In this document: one piece after another, positions 8,036 to 15,504 of the stretch | How positions within the stretch are numbered: the stretch's first letter is position 1 | How the letters are laid out: the number at the start of each line of letters is the position of its first letter | Source of the DNA: SYIM01 sp044359405 | Lineage (GTDB): Bacteria; Pseudomonadota; Gammaproteobacteria; Burkholderiales; Burkholderiaceae_E | Assembly: GCA_044359405.1 (NCBI GenBank) | Contig: JBIKMC010000030.1 | Coordinates: forward strand, 1-19,486 | Reading direction: 5' to 3' | DNA length: 19,486 nt | Notes under the pieces: generated by a model | Told to the model about the DNA's origin: nothing | The model's database searches: none | Seen by the model: only the letters and a program-made list of their open reading frames with translations | Translations under genes and position numbers: made by a program

Positions 8036-10435
8036 TCAGAACCAGGGCTTGCCCAGGGCGAAGTAAATGGCGTTACGGCCACTGCTGGCGTGGCCCAGAC
8101 CAAGGTAAAGAGGGCCCAGCGGTGTTTCTGCCCCCAGCAGCAACGATTCGCCGCGCAGGATACCGTCCAGACTGACGCCGGCGTATTCCCGCCATGCGTT
8201 GGCTGCATGGATGGAGGCTCCCACGTACAGAGGGAATAGGCCGCCCGAGGCAAGCCGGTAAAGGTAGGTCAGGCCCGCGCCACCCGCATGTTGTCCGACC
8301 AGTGCATCGGCGGGGTAGCCGGGCAGGCTGAACAGGCCGCCCGTTGCGAACTGACTTTCGATGGGAGCCAGGCCCGACAGAGTGCTGTCGGCAAAGATCT
8401 GGCCGATCAGGGTATGGGCACCACGACTACCCGCAACGGTCATGCGCAGCCGGAGCTGCTCAAAGCTCGCGCTGGCGCCCAGTTCGGGCTGTGAACCGAT
8501 GAACTCGGCGCGCGCGAGAAAGCCTCGACGCGGAAAGCTGGACGAGTCCAGGGTCTCAAGCTGAGTTCGCGCGAACAGCTGACCCTGATCGAAGCGATAG
8601 CCTGGATAGGGGTCAATGCTGCCCGTGACCAGCTGCGTGGACCCGCGATAGCGGCGAAGTCCTACGCGCAGGTCGCCGCGGCGCTGAAAGTTGACGCCCA
8701 GAGCCACATCGGTGCCATAGTGACCGATGCTGTACTCGGCGTCGGCCGTACCGTCGCTGTACAGAAGTCGGTTGGTGCGCATCGCAGATAAGCCCGCGTC
8801 GACGAACCAGTGTTCCGACACGTCCAGGGGTTGATAGATGCGTGTGGAGACTATGTTGGTCTGGCCGAACTGAAGCTGCGTGCGCCACTGTCCGTTCAGT
8901 GCGTTGATGGCTCGCGCCGTATAGGCGGCACCCAAATCGAACTCGGAGCCTCGACGCGCTTCGCTGGACAGCCGAAGCCCAAACTGCAATGCATCCACAC
9001 CCCAGGAGCGGGCGATGGTTTCAATCAGCAGACCGCGTTCGCCGTTCTCTTCTACCAGGCGGTATCGAACACTCTCGAACACCTCCAGCGCGTACAGGCG
9101 ATCCAGACCCAGCTTGAGGCGTTGCAGATCAAGGGGCATGCCTTCAAGCTGACCCAGGCGTGCGCGTAGAACCGATTCGTCAATGGCCGAGTTGTTTTCG
9201 AAGCGTACGAAGCGGATCACCGGCGCGGTGCCCGAGCCAGGCAGTGGCCGTGCAATATCGCTACCGACTGCGGGTACGGACGGTTGTGCGTTCACGTCGG
9301 TGGGGCGTACTTTTGCAGGGCCAGAGCTCTGGCCTGCCACTTGCGTCGTATTCGATACGGTGTCGCCGTTTGCAGACTGGGCTGTATCTGGCGTACCACC
9401 AACGCTGCGACGCTCGGCCAGCGCGCGAATTTTTTCTATAGCCGTCTGTGCAGCCTGCTCGCCCAGTTGGACGGCTTTGGCCGCCTGTTGAAGATCAGAG
9501 GGGGCAAGGGAAGACACATCGGGCTCGATCAGGATGTCGTCGACCTGCAGGAGCGCACGCTGCTCGGCCGTGTTGCGTGCGGTGAGAAAGCCTGACAGCT
9601 GATCCATCATGCCCAGGAGCGAGCTGAGCCCTTCACGGGTGCGCAGCGGCGTGCTGATATCGACCGCGATGACCACGTCTGCGCCCAGGGCGCGTGCAGC
9701 CGATACCGGCAGGTTACTCGAGAGCGCACCGTCGACCAGAATGCGGTCATCGATTTCTACTGGCGCGAAAACGGCAGGCACTGACATGCTGGCTCTGATG
9801 GCGCGGGCAAGATCACCGCTGCCCATGACCACGGGCGACCCGGTCACAGCGTCGGTGGCCACCGCGCGAAAGCGAATGCGAAAGCGGTCAAAGTCGGTGA
9901 CATCAGCCACATGCAGGGTCAGATTTCTCAGCACGAAGTCAAATTGCTGGCCCTGCAGCAGCGCCGTGGGTGTGTTGACCTCAAGCCCCCGCACGCCGGC
10001 CACTTCGCGCGAGATGAATGAGCGAGCCGTGCTGCGTGCCTGCTGCGATTGCCGGGTGCGCTCGGGGCCGTCCCGCACCAGGGCATCCCAGTCCATCTCG
10101 TCAATGACCCGTTCGATGTCCCGCGGGCTGAGACCCGAGGCATATAGACCGCCCACAATCGCGCCAGCGCTGGTGCCGGTGATGATGTCGATCGGAACCC
10201 CTGCCCGCTCCAGCACCTTGAGCACGCCCACGTGCGCTGCGCCGCGAGCGCCGCCGCCACCCAGCACCAGAGCGATGACCGGTCGCTCGGCAGCGCCTGC
10301 TGCCTTCCTCTGTGCGTTCGTCTGAAGTTGCCGCTGTGCCTGCACTTGCCCCTGCGTCTGCGCCAGCGGCGCATGGCCCACCAGCGCTGTACCGGCGAGC
10401 AGGGCCGCAACCATCAGCGCGCGCATGCGTCGCAT
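8036..10435 (-). CDS. patatin-like phospholipase with POTRA and outer-membrane barrel (PlpD-type)
   Basis: 799-aa predicted outer-membrane protein of the type Vd autotransporter architecture. Seen in order: signal peptide (MRRMRAL plus a hydrophobic core to about residue 25), a Gln-rich spacer (26-45), a patatin domain at about 52-335 with oxyanion loop GGGGARG (59-65), nucleophile Ser89 in GTSAG and catalytic Asp235 in DGA, then a low-complexity Ser/Thr/Gly/Pro linker at about 343-403, one POTRA-like domain at about 405-475 (PVIRFVRFENN), and a BamA/TamA-like beta-barrel to the C-terminal Phe, as expected for BAM recognition. The predicted activity is lipid acyl hydrolysis at the cell surface or after release. 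The Ser-Asp dyad and oxyanion loop are intact. A second ATG lies three codons in; neither start has a strong ribosome site. It is 53 bp downstream of the alcohol dehydrogenase gene and 26 bp upstream of the membrane spermidine-synthase-fold gene. Confidence 0.92.
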   Translation of the reverse strand: MRRMRALMVAALLAGTALVGHAPLAQTQGQVQAQRQLQTNAQRKAAGAAERPVIALVLGGGGARGAAHVGVLKVLERAGVPIDIITGTSAGAIVGGLYASGLSPRDIERVIDEMDWDALVRDGPERTRQSQQARSTARSFISREVAGVRGLEVNTPTALLQGQQFDFVLRNLTLHVADVTDFDRFRIRFRAVATDAVTGSPVVMGSGDLARAIRASMSVPAVFAPVEIDDRILVDGALSSNLPVSAARALGADVVIAVDISTPLRTREGLSSLLGMMDQLSGFLTARNTAEQRALLQVDDILIEPDVSSLAPSDLQQAAKAVQLGEQAAQTAIEKIRALAERRSVGGTPDTAQSANGDTVSNTTQVAGQSSGPAKVRPTDVNAQPSVPAVGSDIARPLPGSGTAPVIRFVRFENNSAIDESVLRARLGQLEGMPLDLQRLKLGLDRLYALEVFESVRYRLVEENGERGLLIETIARSWGVDALQFGLRLSSEARRGSEFDLGAAYTARAINALNGQWRTQLQFGQTNIVSTRIYQPLDVSEHWFVDAGLSAMRTNRLLYSDGTADAEYSIGHYGTDVALGVNFQRRGDLRVGLRRYRGSTQLVTGSIDPYPGYRFDQGQLFARTQLETLDSSSFPRRGFLARAEFIGSQPELGASASFEQLRLRMTVAGSRGAHTLIGQIFADSTLSGLAPIESQFATGGLFSLPGYPADALVGQHAGGAGLTYLYRLASGGLFPLYVGASIHAANAWREYAGVSLDGILRGESLLLGAETPLGPLYLGLGHASSGRNAIYFALGKPWF

Positions 10436-10488
10436 GGCTGTCAGCCAGTCCGCTTAGAAATCCACGCCGGATGACAAGGCAGGTTCGA

Positions 10489-11628
10489 TCAGGCAAACGC
10501 CTGCTGCAACAGGGTGCGGTAGTCCTCGCGCGAAGGCGTGCGCGGATTGGTTAGATGGCAGTGATCGCGCATGGCCTGATCGGCGATCGAGTCAAGAAGG
10601 GTTTCAGGCACGCCCATAGCCGACAGTGACGCGGGAAGACCAATGCGCGCGTTGAGTCGGGCCACCGCGTCGGCGACGGCCTCTGCCTGCTCACCGCATC
10701 CCATGATGCGGGCCAGCCGACTGATTTTGTCACCCACCGCCGGCGCGTTGAAGCGAATCACTGGGGGTAGAAAAATCGCGTTGAGCGTGCCATGGTGCAG
10801 CGAGGGGGATTTAAGCGCACCCAGAGGGTGGCTGAGTGCATGGACCGCGCCCAATCCTTTCTGGAAGGCCATGGCACCCTCCATGGCGGCCATCATCATG
10901 TTCCAGCGTGCTTCGCGATTATTGCCATCCTGAACCGCTTTTTCCAGGTGGTGCCAGGCACGTGCCAGTCCGTCTAGCGCGATCGCATCGGCGGGCGGGT
11001 TGATGGTGGGTGCGAGGAAGGTTTCGATGCAGTGCGCGATCGCGTCCATGCCAGTGCCTGCGGTGACCGCCGCCGGCAGGCCCATGGTCAGTTCGGGGTC
11101 GCATAGCGCGAGTTTCGGGACCATATGCGGACTGATCAACGCGAGCTTGCGACCATCCCCCAGCACGATGACCGCGCCACGCCCCACTTCGCTGCCGGTG
11201 CCTGCCGTGGTAGGTATCGCCACGACAGGGGCAATATCTGCACGAATTCGACTGACGCCGCCCTCGACCAGCGTGTAAGGCGCCAGGGAGTCGCCGCCAT
11301 GGCTGGCCCAGAGTGCCACGGCCTTGGCCAGGTCAAGCGCAGACCCGCCACCCAGACCGATGACGCCATCACAATCGCCCTGCCGGTAGGCTGCCAGCGC
11401 GAGTCGGGCCGCAGTCTCAGTGGGATTGGCGGGCGTACCGTCGAAGGTCGCCAGCGGGATGGAGGCAGGCAGGACTGCGCGCAGTTTCTCGACGATACCC
11501 GCGCGTACGACACCGGGATCAGTCACCAGCAATGGCCGATTGATGCCCAGAGTGCGCAGTTCATCCGGCAGTAACTTGAGCGATCCAAAGTCGAATTGAA
11601 TGCGAGTCAGGTAGTTGATGAGTGCCAT
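10489..11628 (-). CDS. iron-containing alcohol dehydrogenase
   Basis: Group III (Fe-dependent) NAD(P)-linked alcohol dehydrogenase, 379 aa, cytoplasmic. Seen: GLGGGSALDLAKAV near 91-104 for dinucleotide binding, AIPTTAGTGSEV near 137-148, metal ligands Asp195 and His199 in GMDAIAHCIE, His263 and the conserved His267 in VHALSHPLGA, and His279 in LHHGTLNAI. The set D/H/H/H matches enzymes such as lactaldehyde reductase. The length is normal for the family. ATG at 11628 is supported by GAGGAG just upstream. The frame continues back to 11673, but those extra 15 codons are charged and Pro-rich, and the Shine-Dalgarno falls inside them. A TATAAA box lies at 11678-11673 on this strand, inside an inverted repeat. 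Substrate is not predictable; maleylacetate reductase or a hydroxybutyrate dehydrogenase role cannot be excluded. Confidence 0.9.
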   Translation of the reverse strand: MALINYLTRIQFDFGSLKLLPDELRTLGINRPLLVTDPGVVRAGIVEKLRAVLPASIPLATFDGTPANPTETAARLALAAYRQGDCDGVIGLGGGSALDLAKAVALWASHGGDSLAPYTLVEGGVSRIRADIAPVVAIPTTAGTGSEVGRGAVIVLGDGRKLALISPHMVPKLALCDPELTMGLPAAVTAGTGMDAIAHCIETFLAPTINPPADAIALDGLARAWHHLEKAVQDGNNREARWNMMMAAMEGAMAFQKGLGAVHALSHPLGALKSPSLHHGTLNAIFLPPVIRFNAPAVGDKISRLARIMGCGEQAEAVADAVARLNARIGLPASLSAMGVPETLLDSIADQAMRDHCHLTNPRTPSREDYRTLLQQAFA

Positions 11629-11638
11629 ACGCTCCTCG

Positions 11639-11695
11639 GGGTCGGGTTCGGAACTATTCCGCTTCGGCGGCATTTATACCGCACAAACCCGACCC
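11639..11695 (-). promoter_or_regulatory. inverted repeat bracketing a TATAAA box upstream of the alcohol dehydrogenase
   Basis: Perfect 10-bp arms GGGTCGGGTT (11639-11648) and AACCCGACCC (11686-11695) are separated by 37 bp. Between them, on the minus strand, TATAAA (11678-11673) is a good -10 candidate about 45 nt from the ATG. No clear -35 was found. The start-proximal arm abuts the ribosome site. The layout suggests a regulator binding two half-sites around the promoter. The rest of the gap to 11776 holds nothing I can name. Confidence 0.4.
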
Positions 11696-11776
11696 GGCCT
11701 GGCTGACATCCACCGCAGCCCACCTGACGCCGCCTTCGCCAACCGTAGTGGCGCCGTCCATTGACGCTGCCCGCCC

Positions 11777-12409
11777 TCAGCGACGAAAGCGTTTGATGAG
11801 CAGAAAAATACCGACCACCATGGCAATCGTCAGGAGCGCTCGCGTCTGTGGCGAGGCGGTCTGCAGCGATTCAGCCAAAGCGACGCCGATAGAGGTGGGG
11901 GCCAGCATCAGTGGCGTCCAAAGTACGGCTGAGATCCAGTTTCCCCACTGAAACCCCATACGACCCGTACCCATGGCACCCGCCATTAGCGGAATAATGG
12001 CGCGGCCCAGGGGGATGAAGCGGCTGACGACGATGGCCAGCGCACCCCAGCGTTCGAAGAATTGATGTCCGCGCTTGATCCAGTCGGGCCGGCGGGCGAG
12101 AAAACCGATGGACTCGATGCGCTGGGCATATCGATGTCCGACTTCGTAGCTGATCCAATATCCCAGACCCGCACCGACGACGCCCCAGGCGCAGAGCTCA
12201 GTCAGACTGACCAGTCCGGCGGCTGCGAGCGAGCCGATGGCCAGCATCAGCAGGCTGGCGGGAACGAGTGCACTCACGATGGAAAGTGATTCGATCAGAC
12301 TGAGCAGGAACACCAAGGGGCCGGCCCAGCCGGCGTGCGCCCGTACCGCATCGAGGATAGGCGCGAAGAGAGTTTGAAGTGTGTTGTCTATCATGGCGGC
12401 GCGAAGCAT
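11777..12409 (-). CDS. DedA family membrane protein
   Basis: 210-aa inner-membrane protein of the DedA/VTT superfamily, whose members act as lipid (undecaprenyl phosphate or phospholipid) scramblases or flippases and support membrane homeostasis. Seen: hydrophobic and re-entrant-like segments at about 28-65, 70-90, 122-145, 155-178 and 188-205; the family block VVSRFIPLGRAIIPLMAGAMG with Arg130, Arg136 and Pro140; and downstream NWISAVLW with Asn157. The first half carries an acidic residue (Glu40) followed by LVPASLL where many members have a PLPGE-like motif, so this end is divergent. Two ATGs are possible (12409, or 12394 five codons later); neither has a strong ribosome site. It is divergent from the racemase-family gene at 12460 and 148 bp upstream of the alcohol dehydrogenase gene, so it may be transcribed separately. 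Confidence 0.85.
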   Translation of the reverse strand: MLRAAMIDNTLQTLFAPILDAVRAHAGWAGPLVFLLSLIESLSIVSALVPASLLMLAIGSLAAAGLVSLTELCAWGVVGAGLGYWISYEVGHRYAQRIESIGFLARRPDWIKRGHQFFERWGALAIVVSRFIPLGRAIIPLMAGAMGTGRMGFQWGNWISAVLWTPLMLAPTSIGVALAESLQTASPQTRALLTIAMVVGIFLLIKRFRR

Positions 12410-12459
12410 AGCGCGAGCCCCGTTCCGGGTACAGCTATCGCTTGCCAGGAGATTTATCG

Positions 12460-13206
12460 ATGAAGCTACTCATCATCAATCCAAACATTTCAAGCAGTGT
12501 TACGACGCTGATCGAGACTGAGGCGCGGCGGGTGGCTTCAGCCAGCACACGAATCACCATGGCTACGGCGGCCTCGGGTGTCGCGTACATTGAAACCCGC
12601 TTTGAGGCCTTGTTGGGCGCGCATGCTGCGGCCCTGGTCGCAGCCGAGCAATACCCTGATCATGACGCAGTCATTGTGGCAGCCTTCGGTGACCCCGGTC
12701 TGGCGGCGCTGCGCGAGTGCCTGCCCATTCCGGTGCTGGGCATGACCGAGTCGGCACTGGCCAGCGCCATGCTGCTGGGGAATCGTTTTTCGATCATCGC
12801 GATTTCCTCGCGGATTACCGCCTGGTACCGTGAGTGTGTGCAGGCCAACGGTTTCATCGACCGACTGGCCAGTATCCGGGCGCTTGACCGGCCCCTGGGT
12901 GCGGTGGGCCAGGTTCAGACCGATCACGCTCAGCGGCTGGAAGATCTCTGCGAGCAGGCGGTTCGTGAAGATGGAGCCGATGTGGTCATTCTGGCGGGAG
13001 CTCCTTTGGCCGGACTTGCGCGCAGCATCGCCGGGCGCATCAAGGTGCCGCTGGTCGACGGCGTTTCAAGCGCGGTGCGGCACGCCGAAACGCTGCTTGC
13101 ACTGGCGCCTGGCAAGGCACAGGCTGGCAGCTTTGCGCGGCCGCCGGTGAAACCGAACGCGGGCTTGCCACCCGCGTTGGCGCGTTTGCTGCAGGCGGGG
13201 GCTTAA
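12460..13206 (+). CDS. Asp/Glu/hydantoin racemase family protein lacking both catalytic cysteines
   Basis: 248-aa member of the Asp/Glu racemase superfamily (hydantoin racemase branch). Seen: LIINPNISSSVT at the N-terminus (family NPNTS motif), AAFGDPGL at 74-81, PVLGMTESA, and ILAGAPLAGLA at 177-187. In hydantoin racemases the residue before FGDPG and the residue in the second-half LGCAG motif are the two catalytic cysteines. Here they are Ala75 and Gly180. Cys87, Cys126 and Cys164 are elsewhere. Classical two-base racemisation through cysteines is therefore unlikely. The protein may be an isomerase, lyase or binding protein of altered chemistry. ATG at 12460 is preferred over the in-frame ATG at 12442 because AGGAG lies about 9 nt before it and the fold starts immediately. 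It converges on the amidohydrolase gene, 70 bp away, and diverges from the DedA gene. Confidence 0.85.
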   Translation: MKLLIINPNISSSVTTLIETEARRVASASTRITMATAASGVAYIETRFEALLGAHAAALVAAEQYPDHDAVIVAAFGDPGLAALRECLPIPVLGMTESALASAMLLGNRFSIIAISSRITAWYRECVQANGFIDRLASIRALDRPLGAVGQVQTDHAQRLEDLCEQAVREDGADVVILAGAPLAGLARSIAGRIKVPLVDGVSSAVRHAETLLALAPGKAQAGSFARPPVKPNAGLPPALARLLQAGA

Positions 13207-13291
13207 GCTGACAGCGGTGTTCTGAACGGGCGGTGTGGCTCAGGCAGGCGGTGTGGCTCAGGCCAGCGACGGATTCTTAAGCTGCCAGCGG
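13202..13291. repeat. two direct 16-bp copies bracketing the convergent gap
   Basis: CTTAAGCTGACAGCGG at 13202-13217 and CTTAAGCTGCCAGCGG at 13276-13291 match at 15 of 16 positions, 74 bp apart. Each copy contains the stop codon of one of the two convergent genes, read on opposite strands. The arrangement suggests a short local duplication, with the 18-bp tandem repeat between the copies. Confidence 0.6.
13229..13263. repeat. 18-bp tandem duplication
   Basis: Unit GGCGGTGTGGCTCAGGCA at 13229-13246 is followed directly by a copy at 13247-13263 that matches over 17 bases before diverging. It lies between the convergent racemase-family and amidohydrolase genes. It is not a hairpin and shows no T-run, so it is not an intrinsic terminator. 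Confidence 0.8.
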
Positions 13292-14704
13292 CGGGCCGGT
13301 GCGTGCGGGCATGCCACCTGCTCGCATCCAGGCTGATCGAACCGCCTGATTGGCCTCGGCAACAACCGCAGCCCGGTCAGTGCGGGTGGGCTCGCCGTCT
13401 TCAATCACGATGTCGCCGTCGACCAGTACATACTCAACATCGCTTCCCTGGCCGGTATGGACCAGGCTGCCCAGGGGACGCAGCACCGGGTTCAGGTGGG
13501 CCGAACGCAGATCGACGATGACCAGATCAGCCCGCTTTCCGGCTTGCAGAGAGCCCAGTTCATGAGCCAGGCCCAGAGCCTGTGCACCGCCCAGAGTGGC
13601 GGCGTGAAAGACATGCTCGGGTTGCCAGGTCTGGTCAACCCGGCCCTGGTGAAGGCGTCCCAGCGCGAGTGCCCAGCGCAGCACCTCGATCATGTCGCCA
13701 TGCATGTTGTCTGTGCCCAGCGTGATGCGGGCGCCTGCGGCGGCCAATTGCGGAATGGGCGCCAGTGAGCCGCCGGTGGCGTTGCCCTTGGGGATATGCG
13801 CAACGGTCATGCCGGCGCGGCCGCAGCGGGCAATGTCGGCCTCATCCAGATGGATGCAGTGCGCAGCGATCAGTTGTGGGCCCAGTATGCCCAGTCGCTC
13901 TAGATATTCAGCGCTGCTGCAGCCTTCGCGGGCCCGTACAGCCTCCAGCTCGACCCGGCTTTGCGCGAGATGCGTTGCTATAGGCAGCATCAGGGTCTGC
14001 GCGGTATCACTGACTTTGCGCCATAAATCGCTTGAGCAAGTGTCAGGCGCATGCGCTGCGAGGTGCGCGCTCAGGCGGGCTCCTGGCCTACGCGGCCAGC
14101 GTTCGGCCAGCGCAATCGCTTCGCCCAGGGTGGCTTCACCGATGGCCGGGTCGAAGTGCCATTGCCGCTTGCCCAGCAGGGCCAGATCAGCGTCATGAAT
14201 GCGCGGGCTTGCGCAGACACGCAGGCCGAGATCAGCCATGGCGGGAAGCGTGTGCAGGGCATGCACGTAGGTATCTACGAGCAGCGTGGTGCCAAAGCGC
14301 AGTGCTTCCAGTGCGCCCAGGCGGGCCAGCGCCGCCGCTTCGCCTGGAGTGAGACTTGCACCGCCCGGTACGCCCGGTGTGTAGGCGGGGGCGAACCCAA
14401 GGTCTTCAGCCACGCCGCGCAGCATGCATAGGGCGGCATGACTGTGAATGTTGACCAGGCCTGCAATGGCCAGCCGGTCAGGTAGATGCAGGCGACGCGC
14501 CGCAGCAATGTAGTCGGGTGACTCAGGCGCGTTGACACGACGCGACCCTCGCGCAGTAATGCACCGCAGGGTTCCCTTCGCGATTTCGATGACCGCGTCT
14601 TCAATCAGTGTGTGTTCATCGACCAGGACATCAAGGCCCGTGATAAGCAGATCGCAGGGCGCAGCCGCACCAGCGGCGGCATCAAGACCTTGGAAGCTCA
14701 GCAT
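13277..14704 (-). CDS. amidohydrolase superfamily protein (cytosine deaminase/chlorohydrolase-like)
   Basis: 475-aa metal-dependent hydrolase of the TrzA/AtzA/SAH-deaminase branch, expected to hydrolyse an amine or amide on a nitrogen heterocycle or related compound in the cytoplasm. Seen: N-terminal beta-sandwich part, HxH metal motif His87/His89 (GLVNIHSHA), LAAHAPDTCS with His218, THLAQS with His245, AAHCIH with His282, metal Asp332 in LGTDNMHGD, and C-terminal GSLQAGKRADLVIVD, a hallmark of the family. Odd: the HxxE glutamate that normally acts as general acid/base is Gln248. The loop after LGTD is also shorter than the SNN-containing loop of SAH deaminases. Its start overlaps the upstream permease stop by one base (TGATG), so it is the last gene of the transporter operon and probably processes the imported solute. 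The family is secure, the substrate unknown. Confidence 0.87.
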   Translation of the reverse strand: MLSFQGLDAAAGAAAPCDLLITGLDVLVDEHTLIEDAVIEIAKGTLRCITARGSRRVNAPESPDYIAAARRLHLPDRLAIAGLVNIHSHAALCMLRGVAEDLGFAPAYTPGVPGGASLTPGEAAALARLGALEALRFGTTLLVDTYVHALHTLPAMADLGLRVCASPRIHDADLALLGKRQWHFDPAIGEATLGEAIALAERWPRRPGARLSAHLAAHAPDTCSSDLWRKVSDTAQTLMLPIATHLAQSRVELEAVRAREGCSSAEYLERLGILGPQLIAAHCIHLDEADIARCGRAGMTVAHIPKGNATGGSLAPIPQLAAAGARITLGTDNMHGDMIEVLRWALALGRLHQGRVDQTWQPEHVFHAATLGGAQALGLAHELGSLQAGKRADLVIVDLRSAHLNPVLRPLGSLVHTGQGSDVEYVLVDGDIVIEDGEPTRTDRAAVVAEANQAVRSAWMRAGGMPARTGPPLAA

Positions 14705-15504
14705 CAGAAGTCGACGATACGGCGCAGTCCCACCAGCCGGTCGGCGATGAACAGAATGACGATGGTCAGCAGGATAAGGCCACTGGAGATCGCTGCGATG
14801 GTGGGGTCGGGTGTCTCTTCGAGGTACCGCAGAATCTGAATCGGCAGGGTGATATTGCGTGCATCGACCAGGAAGATGGAAATGGGGTAGTTATCCATCG
14901 ACGCCAGAAAGGCAAACAGTCCCGAGGTGAGAAATGCAGGCGCCAGGGCTGGCACCATGACCCGAGCGATGGCGCGCGGGTACGAGCAGCCCAGCGTTCG
15001 CGCCGCATCGATCAGGCTGAAGTCAAAGAGCGATAAGGCCGCCAGCACATTGCGCACCACATACGGCATGGTGATGACCACGTGACCAATCAGCAGGCTG
15101 ATAAACGCATCGCGCAGGCCAAACTCGCGCATCATCTGAACCATGGCGACACCCACCACGAGGCCAGGCATCATCAACGGCGATACCATGAAGGTGGTGA
15201 GCGCGTCTTTGCCGGGAAAACTGCCACGCTCAATGGCGATGGCGGCCAGTGTTCCCAGGACTAGCGAAACAGCGGTTGAAATGGCAGCCACCTGCAGCGA
15301 CAGGCTTAGCGATGACCAGAAGCTGTCCAGGCGCGGAATACGCTGATACCAGCGCAATGACCATTCAGGGGCGGGCAGGGTGAACACCGGTGATGATGAA
15401 AACGACACCATCAGGGTGACCACCAGAGGGGCCAGCAAAAAAAGCACGGCAAAACCGGCCATGGTCCATACGGCTACCCGGGCGGCTCGCTCGAGGGGCG
15501 TCAC
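14704..15504 (-). CDS. ABC transporter permease, PotC-like
   Basis: 266-aa inner-membrane permease of the spermidine/putrescine-type importer class. Seen: about six hydrophobic segments (roughly 12-33, 68-92, 103-125, 132-152, 186-208, 235-256) and an EAA-like coupling motif IDAARTLGCSYPRAIARVMVPAL at about 165-187 (its parts are ...DAARTLG... and ...VMVPAL...). It starts with GTG at 15504, which overlaps the upstream permease stop in GTGA, and ends in TGATG coupled to the amidohydrolase. With the partner permease it should form the heterodimeric channel of the importer encoded by this operon. Confidence 0.9.
   Translation of the reverse strand: MTPLERAARVAVWTMAGFAVLFLLAPLVVTLMVSFSSSPVFTLPAPEWSLRWYQRIPRLDSFWSSLSLSLQVAAISTAVSLVLGTLAAIAIERGSFPGKDALTTFMVSPLMMPGLVVGVAMVQMMREFGLRDAFISLLIGHVVITMPYVVRNVLAALSLFDFSLIDAARTLGCSYPRAIARVMVPALAPAFLTSGLFAFLASMDNYPISIFLVDARNITLPIQILRYLEETPDPTIAAISSGLILLTIVILFIADRLVGLRRIVDF

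Noticed and set aside
12460..13206. Annotating as hydantoin racemase
   Set aside because: Both catalytic cysteine positions are non-cysteine, and no hydantoinase or carbamoylase is in the window.
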